Under the pieces are notes generated by a model. That model was not told the DNA's origin and did no database searches. It saw nothing but the letters and a program-made list of their open reading frames with translations. A stretch of 64,000 nt of DNA, from the NCBI GenBank assembly GCA_040255465.1, contig JBDZVA010000007.1, forward strand, positions 62,001-126,000, in the 5' to 3' direction. Origin of the DNA: UBA5793 sp040255465. GTDB taxonomy: Bacteria > Planctomycetota > Phycisphaerae > Phycisphaerales > UBA5793. The position numbers and the translations under genes are program-made. Of this stretch, positions 1-8,770 are shown in pieces (position 1 is the first letter of the stretch; each line of letters begins with the position of its first letter).

Positions 1-783
1 CGCTCGGATCGGCTCGCGCAGTTGCTCCGGCAGGCGATCGGGAATCATCTCAAAGTGCAGGAACAACCCCGGCTCGTACCGCGCCAGGAAGAATTCCAGA
101 ATCGCCCGGCTCACCTTCAGATTCAGGTTGAACGTCCGGTCGACAAATTTGAACTGCCGCACCCCGCGATCGAAGAGCGACTGCATCGCCGCCAGAAACC
201 GATCAAGCGGCGCCTGCCGCAAAGGTACATCGAGCGACGACAGGCAGAACTCGCACTTGAACGGGCAGCCGCGGCTTGCTTCGACATACACAACCCGATG
301 GGCGATGTCGCGCTCGTCATAGAGGTCATAGGGCAGTTCGAGCTGATCGAAATCGGGCAGATCCGCGGCGATGACCTTCAGCAGCGGCCGCTCGCCGCTG
401 AGTAACCGCCGACACAGCGCCGCGAACGCCAGATCCGCCTCGCCCGTAATCGTGTAGTCCGCCAGCGCGACGATGGCCTGCTGGTCCGTTTCGTAACTGA
501 CCTCCGGTCCGCCGAGCACCACGGTAATCTGCGGCGCGATCCGCTTGAGATCCGCAACCAGTTGCAGCGACTCGGCCGCGTTCCAGATGTACACGCCGAT
601 GCCGACGATGCGCGGCTGCTCTCTGAGTATCGCCTCGAGCACGTCAGCCGTGCGCTGGCTGATGTCAAACTCGAGCAGTCCGGTCCGATTGCTCAACTCA
701 CCCATGTTCGCCATGAGGTACCGCAGCCCGAATGAGGCGTGCGCGTAGCGCGCGTTGAGAGTGGTGAGAACGATCTCGGCCAT
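1..783 (-). CDS. B12-binding domain radical SAM protein (DUF4080-like), 3' end outside window
   Basis: The minus strand is open from ATG 783 to the window edge (261 codons) without a stop. Residues 1-130 look like a cobalamin-binding Rossmann domain, with GIGVYIWN, VLGGPEVS and GEAD segments. The radical SAM cluster motif follows: Cys173, Cys177 and Cys180 in RGCPFKCEFC, the CX3CX2C spacing that binds the 4Fe-4S cluster and SAM. N-terminal B12 domain plus radical SAM core is the layout of the DUF4080 class of B12-dependent radical SAM enzymes; the substrate cannot be told. It starts 21 bp after the helicase stop on the same strand, so the two may be cotranscribed. The C-terminal part is missing only because the window ends. 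Confidence 0.85.
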   Translation of the reverse strand, partial: MAEIVLTTLNARYAHASFGLRYLMANMGELSNRTGLLEFDISQRTADVLEAILREQPRIVGIGVYIWNAAESLQLVADLKRIAPQITVVLGGPEVSYETDQQAIVALADYTITGEADLAFAALCRRLLSGERPLLKVIAADLPDFDQLELPYDLYDERDIAHRVVYVEASRGCPFKCEFCLSSLDVPLRQAPLDRFLAAMQSLFDRGVRQFKFVDRTFNLNLKVSRAILEFFLARYEPGLFLHFEMIPDRLPEQLREPIRA

Positions 784-804
784 TGGGGAAGTCTATCTGG
801 ATCG

Positions 805-3219
805 TTACGACAGGCGTTCGAGGCGGGCGTACTCCGCAATCAGCGTCTTGGTGCCTACATCGCGGAACCGCACCCGAACTCGCGTATGCCGACCGGTGCG
901 GGTGACCGACTCGACCTCGCCATCGCCGAACTGCGGGTGGCGGACGCGCGCCCCGACTGGGAATCCGCTGGCGTCGTCGCCGCCCTTGCCCCGCGTCCAC
1001 TGCTGGACGTTGCGGATCTCCTCCGCGGATTCAAACTCGCTGCGATCGCTCCGAGTGCTGCTTCTTCGTTGACCCCATTCAGAACTCGAGTCGTCCTCGT
1101 ATCCGCCGTGGAATCGCGCCGCTTCCTCCCGACCGTGCCACTCAATGCCATCCTCAGGCAGTTCGCCCAGGAATCGGCTGGTGATCGTCGGATCCCGCAT
1201 GCCGCGCCAGGTTCGAACCGTTGCGTGTGTGAGCACCAGCCGCTGCTTGGCGCGGGTCATGCCCACGAACGCTAATCGGCGCTCCTCCTCCAGTTCCGCA
1301 TCGCTTTCGCGCGAGCGCGAGTGGGGGAGCAGATTTTCTTCGAGCCCGATCATCACCACCACAGGAAACTCGAGCCCCTTGGCCGCGTGCAGTGTCATCA
1401 GCATCACCGCGCCCGCGTCGGGATCGAACGCTTCCACGTCAGACACCAGCGCGACCTGTTCGAGATACGCCCGCAGTCGAGCCATCAGCGGTGGCTCCTC
1501 AGTCGTCTCGGGTAAGGCATCAACTTCAAAACCGAACGGATCGGTCATCGCATCGACGCCGGCCGCTTGCTGCGCCGCGAACTTCTCTTCAAACTCCATC
1601 ACCGCCGTGACGAGTTCATTGAGGTTGTCGAGGCGCTGCGCATCCTCTTCGCTCTTGCCTGCATTCAGCGCTGCCTCCATCCCCGATTCCGTCACGATGC
1701 GTCGGACCAGTTCCGCCAGTTCGCCAATGGTCTCGACGCCCATGAACGAACTCTCGCCCGTCCACGACTGCACGAGTCGCGCAAAACGCTCCAGCGCTCC
1801 GATAGCCCGACCATTAAGATCAGTCATCTCCCGACAGCGGCAAACGGCTTCAAAGAGCGTGATCTGCCGTTCAGCCGCAAACTGCTCAAGCCGATTGATT
1901 GTCGTCTTGCCGATGCCGCGCGCCGGCTCGTTGATGATGCGTTTGAGCGACACGCCATCGCCGGGATTGCGCACGACACGCATATAGGCCAGCGCATCGC
2001 GAATCTCTTTCCGGTCGTAAAACGCCGTGCCCCGCACGAGCACGTGGGGAATCTGCCTGTCCCGCAGCGCCGCTTCGATGTTGCGGCTCAGCGCGTTGGT
2101 GCGGTAGAAGATCGCCATGTCCTTCCACGCCAGCCCATGCTCGCGATTCATCGAATCAAGGTAGCTCGCGACGAACTCCGCCTCGTGGTGCTCGTCGACG
2201 CACGTCATCACGATCGGCTTGTCGCCGCCCTGTCTCTTCGTGAACAGCGGCTTGTCCTTGCGCTTCACGTTGTGCTTGATGAGATGGTCGGCGACGGCCA
2301 GGATCGGCGCTGTCGAACGGAAGTTCTCCCCAAGTTTGACGACCTCGGCTTCCGGATAGTGCTCCTGGAACTCCAGAATGTTGCTGATGTCCGCCCCGCG
2401 CCATCCGTAGATCGACTGATCCGGATCACCGACGACGCAGATGCGCCGATGCCCCGCCGCCAGCCCATCTGCGATCAGAAACTGGGCGTGGTTCGTGTCC
2501 TGGTACTCGTCGATTAAGACATGTCGAAACCGGTTGCGGAGCTCTTCGCGCACCTCGACATCATCGCGCAGCAGCGTGGCGATGTGCAGCAGCAGGTCGT
2601 CGAAGTCAACGGCATTGTTCTGCCGCAGCGTCTTCTCGTACTCTTCGTAGACGCGGGCGAACTGCTTGGACCAGAAGTCGCCGCCGTTGGCGCGGACATC
2701 TTCGACGCGCTCCATGGCGTTCTTGGCATTGCTGATCCGGGCCGACATCGCGTCCGGCGGGAAGTTCTGCTTCGAAAGATCGAGCCGGTCCAGAGCATCC
2801 TTGATCGCCGCCTTCTGATCGCCTGCGTCGTAGATCGTGTAGTTGCCGTTGAGACCGACGCGTTCGGCATACCGCCTCAAAAGCCGGGCGCAGAAGGCGT
2901 GAAACGTGCTGATGACCAATCCCCGCGCCGTACCCGCGCTGGGTGGAATGAGCCGCTCGATGCGTTCGCGCATCTCCGTCGCCGCCTTGTTCGTGAACGT
3001 CAGCGCCAGAATCGACCAAGGCGGGTTGCCCTGGGCGATCAGATGGGCCACCCGGCGCGTGATCGTCAGCGTCTTGCCCGAGCCAGCAGCCGCCAGCACC
3101 AGCAGCGGACCATCGGTATGAAGCACCGCCCGGGTCTGCGGCTCAGTCAGCCCTTCGAGAAGCGATTCATGGTCCGAGTTGTAGGAGGAGGTTGGTGGGG
3201 CGGAGGCGGATTCTGGCAT
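805..3219 (-). CDS. pcrA: UvrD/PcrA-type superfamily 1 DNA helicase
   Basis: An 804-residue ATP-dependent 3'-5' DNA helicase for repair and replication. Visible SF1A motifs are the Walker A AAAGSGKT (about residues 43-50), TFTNKAA, the Walker B DEYQDTN, GDPDQSIYGWRGAD, and a late TLHAAKGLEF motif VI region. The last 60 residues form the small basic beta-rich tail typical of PcrA/UvrD (FPVGARVRHPQFG). Length fits the family (about 720-800). It is divergent from the sigma-factor gene at 3423 and upstream of the radical SAM gene. PcrA and UvrD cannot be separated from sequence alone; the symbol marks the family. Confidence 0.93.
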   Translation of the reverse strand: MPESASAPPTSSYNSDHESLLEGLTEPQTRAVLHTDGPLLVLAAAGSGKTLTITRRVAHLIAQGNPPWSILALTFTNKAATEMRERIERLIPPSAGTARGLVISTFHAFCARLLRRYAERVGLNGNYTIYDAGDQKAAIKDALDRLDLSKQNFPPDAMSARISNAKNAMERVEDVRANGGDFWSKQFARVYEEYEKTLRQNNAVDFDDLLLHIATLLRDDVEVREELRNRFRHVLIDEYQDTNHAQFLIADGLAAGHRRICVVGDPDQSIYGWRGADISNILEFQEHYPEAEVVKLGENFRSTAPILAVADHLIKHNVKRKDKPLFTKRQGGDKPIVMTCVDEHHEAEFVASYLDSMNREHGLAWKDMAIFYRTNALSRNIEAALRDRQIPHVLVRGTAFYDRKEIRDALAYMRVVRNPGDGVSLKRIINEPARGIGKTTINRLEQFAAERQITLFEAVCRCREMTDLNGRAIGALERFARLVQSWTGESSFMGVETIGELAELVRRIVTESGMEAALNAGKSEEDAQRLDNLNELVTAVMEFEEKFAAQQAAGVDAMTDPFGFEVDALPETTEEPPLMARLRAYLEQVALVSDVEAFDPDAGAVMLMTLHAAKGLEFPVVVMIGLEENLLPHSRSRESDAELEEERRLAFVGMTRAKQRLVLTHATVRTWRGMRDPTITSRFLGELPEDGIEWHGREEAARFHGGYEDDSSSEWGQRRSSTRSDRSEFESAEEIRNVQQWTRGKGGDDASGFPVGARVRHPQFGDGEVESVTRTGRHTRVRVRFRDVGTKTLIAEYARLERLS

Positions 3220-3288
3220 TGCTCAATCGTACCCCTCGGCAATCTTGATGCCCGGCCGGGCGTCTGCCACACATTCCGCACAGCACAT

Positions 3289-3321
3289 TTGACGCAGCGG
3301 GGTTCGGTGGCACCTTATAAT
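3289..3321 (+). promoter_or_regulatory. Possible housekeeping promoter for the sigma-factor/kinase pair
   Basis: A perfect TATAAT lies at 3316-3321 in the 203-bp divergent gap, and TTGACG at 3289-3294. The spacing of 21 bp is longer than the usual 17, so the -35 assignment is weak. It would give an untranslated leader of about 95 nt before ATG 3423. Confidence 0.35.
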
Positions 3322-3422
3322 GTGGCATCTCGTGCGGGCCGGTTGAGATGATAGGGTATTGTATGGGTCCCCGGCCCGGGTGAAACTGCAGCCTCCCGAA
3401 GCGGAACAAGGACAGTGACGAT

Positions 3423-4154
3423 ATGAACGCGCTAACGACCAACTTCGTCCGCCGCCTCCGCGAAGGGGATGACTCCGCCTGGTTTGAACTCTGGGAGGTC
3501 TTCGGCCCCGTTTTGCAGGCTCAACTGGCCAAGTGGGGGCGCGGCAAGGTCGGCGCGGAAACGGTCCGCGACCTGAGCCAGGAGACGCTGGCGGCCCTGT
3601 CCAAGTCCATCGATCGATATGACCCCGCCCGCGGCGCGCGATTCAGCACCTGGCTGCTGAGCATCGCCCGACACACGCTGGGCGATGAGATGGACCGTCG
3701 CGGGGCGCTGAAGCGCGGCGGCGGCCATCGCGGCATCACCCTCGACGAAACTTTCATGGGCGCGTCCGCCGCACTCGAAGCCGACGAAACCTACGAACGC
3801 GGCGTCTTCCGCGCCAAGGTCGAGGCCGCGGTCCGCAAGGTTGAAAAGGACTCAGACTTCATGAGTTTCCAGGTGTATCGCATGCGGGTGTTCGACGGCA
3901 TGAGCGGCAAAGACGTCTCATCGCAGTTGGGCATCTCCGAGCCGACCGTGAGCCGACATCTGGCCAAGGTGCGCCAGAGTCTGCGGCGCCGGCTCGCCGA
4001 GACCGTGGCGACGTTCAGTTTTACCGATGAAGAAGCGCGCGAGGCGGAAGAGGCCGGCCTGTACCAGGACGACGAACTCTTCGACAACTCGCTCAGCGAG
4101 ATTTATCACCAGCAGTTGCAGTCGCCGACGAACCAGGCCACCGACCGGTTCTGA
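3423..4154 (+). CDS. ECF-like RNA polymerase sigma factor with C-terminal extension
   Basis: A 243-residue sigma-70 family protein. The region 2 segment (about 50-100: ETLAALSKSIDRYDPARGARF, then STWLLSIARHTLGDEMDR) fits core binding and -10 melting. Region 4 (about 148-190: GMSGKDVSSQLGISEPTVSR) is a clear helix-turn-helix. Past region 4 come some 50 residues, acidic at first (TDEEAREAEEAG), that ordinary ECF factors lack. The gene ends 26 bp before the membrane Ser/Thr kinase on the same strand, the layout of planctomycete ECF groups controlled by kinases rather than anti-sigma factors. No anti-sigma gene is next to it. Control by phosphorylation is inference. Confidence 0.85.
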   Translation: MNALTTNFVRRLREGDDSAWFELWEVFGPVLQAQLAKWGRGKVGAETVRDLSQETLAALSKSIDRYDPARGARFSTWLLSIARHTLGDEMDRRGALKRGGGHRGITLDETFMGASAALEADETYERGVFRAKVEAAVRKVEKDSDFMSFQVYRMRVFDGMSGKDVSSQLGISEPTVSRHLAKVRQSLRRRLAETVATFSFTDEEAREAEEAGLYQDDELFDNSLSEIYHQQLQSPTNQATDRF

Positions 4155-4180
4155 AGGCGTATTGTGCGGAGGCCGGAGTC

Positions 4181-6589
4181 ATGGCAGTAGCACCTATTGT
4201 GGCAATCATCGCGGCACTCGTCGGGGCCATCATCCTGACGGGCATTGTCATGTTCGTCATTGTGCCTCTCTTCAAGGCGATCGGCTTCCTGCTCGGTCAC
4301 ATCGGTCAGTTCATCGGCGGCATGTTCCGTGACATCTTCCGCTTCGTCGGCGCGATCCCCGCCGCGATCGTCTTTGCGCTTCTGAGCGTGCTCAATGTCA
4401 TCATCGGCCGCTGGTCCGCCAGCGCCCACTTCGGCTCCAACGTGCAGCACGAACTCAAGACGATGGCGTCGTGCGTCTACCGCGTGGCGATCTCGCATCC
4501 GCTGCGCCTCATCGGCCTGGGCTCGATGCTTGAAGGCATTGAACAGCGCGTGCCCGCGGCCGTTGCCGAGTCGCCCGGTCGCGAGAAACCCAGCCGCCGC
4601 GCCGGTCAGTTCGAAGGCTACACCATCGTTGGCTCGCTGCCCGGCGGCGGCAGCGGCGGACGGCTCTACGTGGCTGAACCGTCGCCCGAGAAGCGATCGC
4701 GCATCACTCGACAGATGGGCGCCTGCCCTGATCGTGTGGTCATCAAGTCGTTCGCCATCGCCGATGGTTCGAGCCTGCCGCAGATCGTCCGCGAGTCGCG
4801 CGCTTTGGAGGGAGCGCGGCAGATCGGGCTGATCATCGAGCACGAACTCACCGACGATCGCTTCTTCTACATCATGCCCTATGTGCCCGGCGAAAACCTC
4901 GGCACCGTGGCGCGGCAGTACCATGCCGCCGGCGGCGAGAAGGGACTCTCCGAGCGGCAGATGCAGGAGATGCTCGGCTACATCTCCGACGTCGTCGCCA
5001 CGCTCAACCAGTACCATCGTGGCGGATTGTGGCACAAGGACATCAAACCCGAGAACATCGTCGTCCACGCCGGCCAGGCGCATGTCGTCGATCTCGGCCT
5101 GGTGACTTCGCTGCGTTCCGCCATGACGCTGACCACCCATGGCACCGAGTATTTCCGCGATCCCGAAATGGTTCGCATGGCGCTTCGCGGCGTGAAGGTG
5201 CATGAAGTCGACGGCGCGAAGTTTGATATCTACGGCGCTGCGGCGGTGCTGTACTTCGCTCTCGAAGGAACCTTTCCCTCGCATGGCGGCTTGAGCACGA
5301 TTACCAAGCGCTGCCCCGACGCCGTCAAGTGGATCGTGCGTCGCGGCATGACCGACTACAACCAGCGCTACGCCTCGGCGGACCTGATGCTCCGCGATCT
5401 TGAAGCGGTGCGCCGCCATCCGAATGTCTGGGCGATGAAGCCCGCCGAACTGCCCAGCATGCGCAGCGGCGACGTGGCGGTGGAAGAAGCGGCCACGCCC
5501 CAGCCCGAGTTCGTTTCGTTCGGTGGACCCGCGGCGGGCGCGGCCGGAGCTGCTGCCGTCGGCGCTGCGGCCGTGGGCGCCGGTTCGTATGCGCGGCCTC
5601 GCGTGAACGTCGCCAACTGGTGGACCGGCCGCATCAGCGGCGTCGACGCCCGGGCCGCTTCGGTCGCGGGCGTGGCCGGCCTGCATCAGGCCAAGGACGA
5701 GATTCGCCGCGCTGCGTCCAACATCCGCTCCGAAGTCCGACGCGCCTGGCATGACATGCGAGGCGCCGATGCGGCTGCAACGCCGGGTCCCGAGGCGGTT
5801 CGGATCAACTTCGGCGATGGACCGCGTCCGTCGGCTTTCGAGCAGATTTCCAATGCGCGGGCCCGTGCTCATGAGCGGCGTCGGGCGGCTCGCGCGCGGC
5901 GTCATCAATTCCGGCATCCGGCCGAGCGCATCAACGCCGGCATGATCGTCGCCGCCGTCGCCGTGCTTGGTGTCGTGGCTCTGGCTTCGCTCGTGACCTG
6001 GGGCGGAGCGCGTCGAATCCGCGAGGCGTCGGTCCGCGTGAATAGCAGCGTTGACCGCGCGTTGAGCAATGGCGCCGCCTCCGTGTCGATCAGCCCGACC
6101 CAGGGCGTGGTCATCAACCTTCCGGGTGTCCCGCAGCCCAACGGACCCCTCGCTGAGACGACGTCGACGATCGATCCCAGTCTGCTCGCCTCGGTCTCCA
6201 GCCTGCCCAGCCACTACCTCATCATCAACGACCATCCCGACCTGCGCAGCGCCGCGGTGCGCGAGCGAGTGGCGCAGATCGGTCAACTGCTCACGAGCAT
6301 CGGCTTTCAGCCGCTCGACGACAGCGAGATGGAAGCCACGCTCGACGCCCGCATCCGCACCGAAGTCAGCCGTGTCGGTCCTGTCGACATTGAGAAGAAT
6401 CAAGTGGATGACGCCGAACGACTGGTTGGTTCGCTGCTGGGCAGCGATGAACAGTTGGCGGATCTCGGCTGCGTGGTCTGGCTGGCCCGCGGATCGAGCA
6501 ACAAGATCCTCACCTGGGTGCTGACGCCCGACTGCCTGCACTCCACCGTTGATGACAAGATTCTCGGATACCTCACGTCTCAACGGTGA
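4181..6589 (+). CDS. Transmembrane Ser/Thr protein kinase
   Basis: An 802-residue kinase. Residues 5-80 are strongly hydrophobic (two or three membrane helices). The Hanks-type kinase domain runs from about 145 to 410: a glycine-rich loop (PGGGSGG, 154-160), VVIKSF with Lys189, catalytic HKD (285-287, in WHKDIKPEN), DLG in place of DFG (304-306), and GTEYFRDPEM as activation/P+1 loop. All catalytic residues are present. An Ala/Gly-rich linker follows, a single helix at 586-607, and a 195-residue C-terminal domain, probably extracytoplasmic, that I do not recognise. The tandem arrangement with the sigma gene suggests it senses an envelope signal and acts on that sigma factor; this is inference. 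Confidence 0.85.
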   Translation: MAVAPIVAIIAALVGAIILTGIVMFVIVPLFKAIGFLLGHIGQFIGGMFRDIFRFVGAIPAAIVFALLSVLNVIIGRWSASAHFGSNVQHELKTMASCVYRVAISHPLRLIGLGSMLEGIEQRVPAAVAESPGREKPSRRAGQFEGYTIVGSLPGGGSGGRLYVAEPSPEKRSRITRQMGACPDRVVIKSFAIADGSSLPQIVRESRALEGARQIGLIIEHELTDDRFFYIMPYVPGENLGTVARQYHAAGGEKGLSERQMQEMLGYISDVVATLNQYHRGGLWHKDIKPENIVVHAGQAHVVDLGLVTSLRSAMTLTTHGTEYFRDPEMVRMALRGVKVHEVDGAKFDIYGAAAVLYFALEGTFPSHGGLSTITKRCPDAVKWIVRRGMTDYNQRYASADLMLRDLEAVRRHPNVWAMKPAELPSMRSGDVAVEEAATPQPEFVSFGGPAAGAAGAAAVGAAAVGAGSYARPRVNVANWWTGRISGVDARAASVAGVAGLHQAKDEIRRAASNIRSEVRRAWHDMRGADAAATPGPEAVRINFGDGPRPSAFEQISNARARAHERRRAARARRHQFRHPAERINAGMIVAAVAVLGVVALASLVTWGGARRIREASVRVNSSVDRALSNGAASVSISPTQGVVINLPGVPQPNGPLAETTSTIDPSLLASVSSLPSHYLIINDHPDLRSAAVRERVAQIGQLLTSIGFQPLDDSEMEATLDARIRTEVSRVGPVDIEKNQVDDAERLVGSLLGSDEQLADLGCVVWLARGSSNKILTWVLTPDCLHSTVDDKILGYLTSQR

Positions 6590-6621
6590 GATGGCCTTGG
6601 GGTCGATGCCTTGTTTCTCTC

Positions 6622-6660
6622 CGCCCGTCGCGTTCCAGCGGCGGGCGTCTTTGCTTTTTG
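6622..6660 (+). terminator. Intrinsic terminator after the kinase gene
   Basis: A 10-bp stem, 6622-6631 with 6638-6647 (one G-T pair) and a 6-nt loop, is followed by a T-rich run (TCTTTGCTTTTTG, 6648-6660). It lies 33 bp past the kinase stop and separates the sigma/kinase unit from the aminotransferase gene. Confidence 0.75.
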
Positions 6661-6714
6661 GCGTCTGCGCCGGGGTCGCAGAGCGGGGGAATCGGTGAAT
6701 GCGGATCTCGGGCA

Positions 6715-6720
6715 TATACT
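6715..6720 (+). promoter_or_regulatory. Possible -10 element for the aminotransferase gene
   Basis: TATACT sits 62 bp before the TTG start, downstream of the terminator. No good -35 hexamer is seen 16-18 bp upstream, so the assignment rests on one box and on the need for a new promoter here. Confidence 0.3.
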
Positions 6721-6781
6721 GCTGCGATCCGGCCGGCCGAGCAAGACTGGACGACGCCTGGATCGACGAAAGGGTGATGCC

Positions 6782-7648
6782 TTGCAGATCTGGATGGACG
6801 GAAACCTGGTGCCGCGCGAGCAGGCGGTGGTGAGCGTCTTCGATCACGGTGTGTTGTATGGCGATGGCTGCTTTGAAGGGATTCGCGCCTACAACGGCCG
6901 CATCTTCAAGGCCGCGTCGCACATCAATCGCCTCTTTGCGTCTGCCGAGTCCATTCGCCTCAAGTCGCCTTACACCCACGAGCAGTGGATCGATGCGATG
7001 CGCCGGACGCTGGGCGCCAACGGACTGACCAACGGCTACATCCGCGTGGTGATCACGCGCGGCGCGGGGACGCTGGGTCTCAATCCATTTCGCTGTCCGA
7101 CACCGAGTTGCTTCATCATCACCGATACGATCGAGTTGTATCCGCCCGCACTTTACGAGAGCGGGATGAAGGTGATCACTGCCAGGCGGCCGCGCAATCT
7201 GCCCGCCGCGCTGGACCCGAGCATCAAGAGCCTCAACTACCTCAACAACATTCTTGCCAAGATCGAAGCGATCGATGCGGGTGTCCTCGAAGCAATCATG
7301 CTCAACCACGAGGGGTACGTCGCGGAATGCACCGGTGACAACATTTTCATGGTCAAGGACGGCAAGGTGACGACGCCGCCCGACTCGGCCGGTCTGCTCA
7401 AGGGTGTGACCCGCGCGTTCGTCAAGTCGCTGTGCAGCGATGCGAAGATCAGTTGCGCCGAGCGGCTGTTTCGTCTCGACGAACTCAAGGCCGCGGATGA
7501 AGTCTTCCTGACGGGCACGGCTGCGGAGATCATCGCCGTCTCGCAGATCGATGACACGATTATCGGCAACGGCGCGATCGGCCCGGTGTGCCGCCGGCTG
7601 ACGGACGAGTTCCGCAGCCGCGTGGCGAAGAACGCGCCGGAAGATTGA
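6782..7648 (+). CDS. ilvE: Branched-chain amino acid aminotransferase (class IV PLP enzyme)
   Basis: A 288-residue fold-type IV PLP transaminase that moves amino groups between branched-chain amino acids and 2-oxoglutarate. Family marks are WMDGNLVP, VSVFDHGVLYGDGCFEGIR, the PLP-lysine segment SIKSLNYLNN, EAIMLNHEGYVAECTGDNIF, and the late FLTGTAAEI phosphate-binding segment. I place the start at TTG 6782: AAAGGG lies about 8 nt upstream and the protein then begins directly at the family N-terminus. An upstream in-frame ATG (6611) would add 57 residues encoded across the terminator stem, which is implausible. Some class IV relatives use D-amino acids or aminodeoxychorismate, but the overall match favours IlvE. 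Confidence 0.9.
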   Translation: MQIWMDGNLVPREQAVVSVFDHGVLYGDGCFEGIRAYNGRIFKAASHINRLFASAESIRLKSPYTHEQWIDAMRRTLGANGLTNGYIRVVITRGAGTLGLNPFRCPTPSCFIITDTIELYPPALYESGMKVITARRPRNLPAALDPSIKSLNYLNNILAKIEAIDAGVLEAIMLNHEGYVAECTGDNIFMVKDGKVTTPPDSAGLLKGVTRAFVKSLCSDAKISCAERLFRLDELKAADEVFLTGTAAEIIAVSQIDDTIIGNGAIGPVCRRLTDEFRSRVAKNAPED

Positions 7649-7740
7649 GCAACAGTCAGGCATCAGGCACCCGTTGGGGTAATGGGCTGACCTAGACTGA
7701 TGCGCGAGCGACGAGTTTGAGTTCGAAAGGGAATTCGTCT

Positions 7741-7761
7741 TCGCTGGCGCGTCGGTCTGGT
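7741..7761 (+). repeat. Dispersed repeat copy (GCTGGCGC-TCGGTCTGG family)
   Basis: The 20 nt from 7741 match 53939-53958 with one mismatch (GCTGGCGCGTCGG against GCTGGCGCTTCGG). Both copies lie in intergenic DNA. Confidence 0.5.
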
Positions 7762-8013
7762 TGGAGCGTCGGTGGCGGTGTCAAGTTGTGGGCGATTGAA
7801 AAGCATGTCTACCTATAGCCATTCGCGTGCGCCGGTGTGCGCGACGCCAACCGCTGGAGCATCAGAATCGCGACTCGCTTCATTGTGCTGCGCGACGGCG
7901 GGCCAAGTTTTTTCGCGGGCGGCGCGGCGGCAGGCGCGATTCTGAAAAATGTGCAACGCAAAATGCGTGCCAACACGGAGATGCACCGGGTTGGGAACTT
8001 TTCATGCGCGCCG

Positions 8014-8083
8014 GAGCGCTCCTGTGCGCGATTTTTGAGCGCTGGTGCGCGCTTGCGAGCGCTTCCGTGTAAATGAGCGCCTC
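8014..8083 (+). repeat. Four imperfect GAGCGC(T/C) short repeats
   Basis: GAGCGCTCC, GAGCGCTGG, GAGCGCTTC and GAGCGCCTC begin at 8014, 8037, 8057 and 8075, mostly followed by a TG-rich tail (for example CTGTGCG). Spacing falls from 23 to 18 bp. Function unknown. Confidence 0.45.
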
Positions 8084-8230
8084 TGTGCGGGACGAATCAG
8101 GAATTTTCGTCGATTTTCATTTTTCTGAGGGGGGTGATTTGGAGTTTTGGTCAACTTTTTTGCGTTTTCGAGAAAGCCGCGCACGGGATGCAGTTTGGAT
8201 GGTGCGCGTGTGTGCGGGAGGCGAAGTTTT

Positions 8231-8270
8231 TCACCACGAAGTCACGAAGACACGAAGAGAAGGCACGAAG
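8231..8270 (+). repeat. CACGAAG short-repeat cluster
   Basis: CACGAAG occurs four times, starting at 8235, 8243, 8251 and 8264. Runs of this kind (CACGAAGNCACGAAG) turn up in intergenic DNA of many environmental bacteria; origin unknown. A related-looking ACCGCAGAG ... GGAGGACGCGGAGAG segment follows at 8313-8386. Confidence 0.6.
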
Positions 8271-8402
8271 AAAGGCATGGGATTGGGTGGAAAGGTAGGA
8301 GAAAGGCAACTTACCGCAGAGATCGCGACCCTTCGGCTCGCAGAGCCTCGCTCAGGGCGGCGAAGCGCCGGAGGACGCGGAGAGAGGCAGTTGGATTGGG
8401 GC

Positions 8403-8442
8403 GTAGGTCCGGACAAGGCTCGGCGCGGGCCCGGCGGTTTGG
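8403..8442 (+). repeat. GTAGGTC-type dispersed repeat, copy C
   Basis: This 40-bp segment (begins GTAGGTCCGGACAAGGCTCG) is nearly identical to the reverse complement of 54831-54869. It is directly followed by GGGGGTGCCATGCTTC, the inverse of the GAAGCATGGCACCCC found at 8667. Confidence 0.6.
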
Positions 8443-8550
8443 GGGTGCCATGCTTCGAGCCGCTTCGGGCGAAGCATGCGTTGGCGCGATGGGCCATCGA
8501 AAGAGCAGAGCATTTGAGAGGCGTTGCCCGCTCGTCATGCTTCACGCAAA

Positions 8551-8770
8551 GCCGATGAAGCCTGGCACCCCGCGACTGTGTTGCAACGGGCAAGGGCACT
8601 CGTGACTTTGCGAACGCTCGGCATGCTTCACGCAGCCTTCGACGCGGCTCAGGCCAGGGAGCCGATGAAGCATGGCACCCCGCGGTTGCGTTGCAACGGG
8701 CAAGAGCATTCGTCGCCCAGCGAACGCTCGGCTTGCTTCACGACGCCATTGATGCGGCTCAACATGTCGC
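8551..8770 (+). repeat. 110-bp tandem duplication, two copies
   Basis: Copies at 8551-8660 and 8661-8770 both begin GCCGATGAAG and share CACCCCGCG, TTGCAACGGGCAAG and CGAACGCTCGGC blocks at the same offsets. Divergence between copies is scattered, so the duplication is not recent. Confidence 0.8.

Noticed and set aside
4106..7663. A 1185-codon open frame antisense to the kinase and aminotransferase genes
   Set aside because: Its translation is Arg/Ala/Asp/His-rich with no domain. It mirrors the codon pattern of the real genes on the other strand, a common effect of high GC.
8231..8270. Possible CRISPR-like repeats (CACGAAG)
   Set aside because: Units are 7 bp with 1-6 bp spacers; no spacer structure and no cas genes nearby.
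8073..8605. Open frames of about 150-160 codons in the repeat island
   Set aside because: They run through CACGAAG and GTAGGTC repeats, have unbalanced composition and no recognisable domain.
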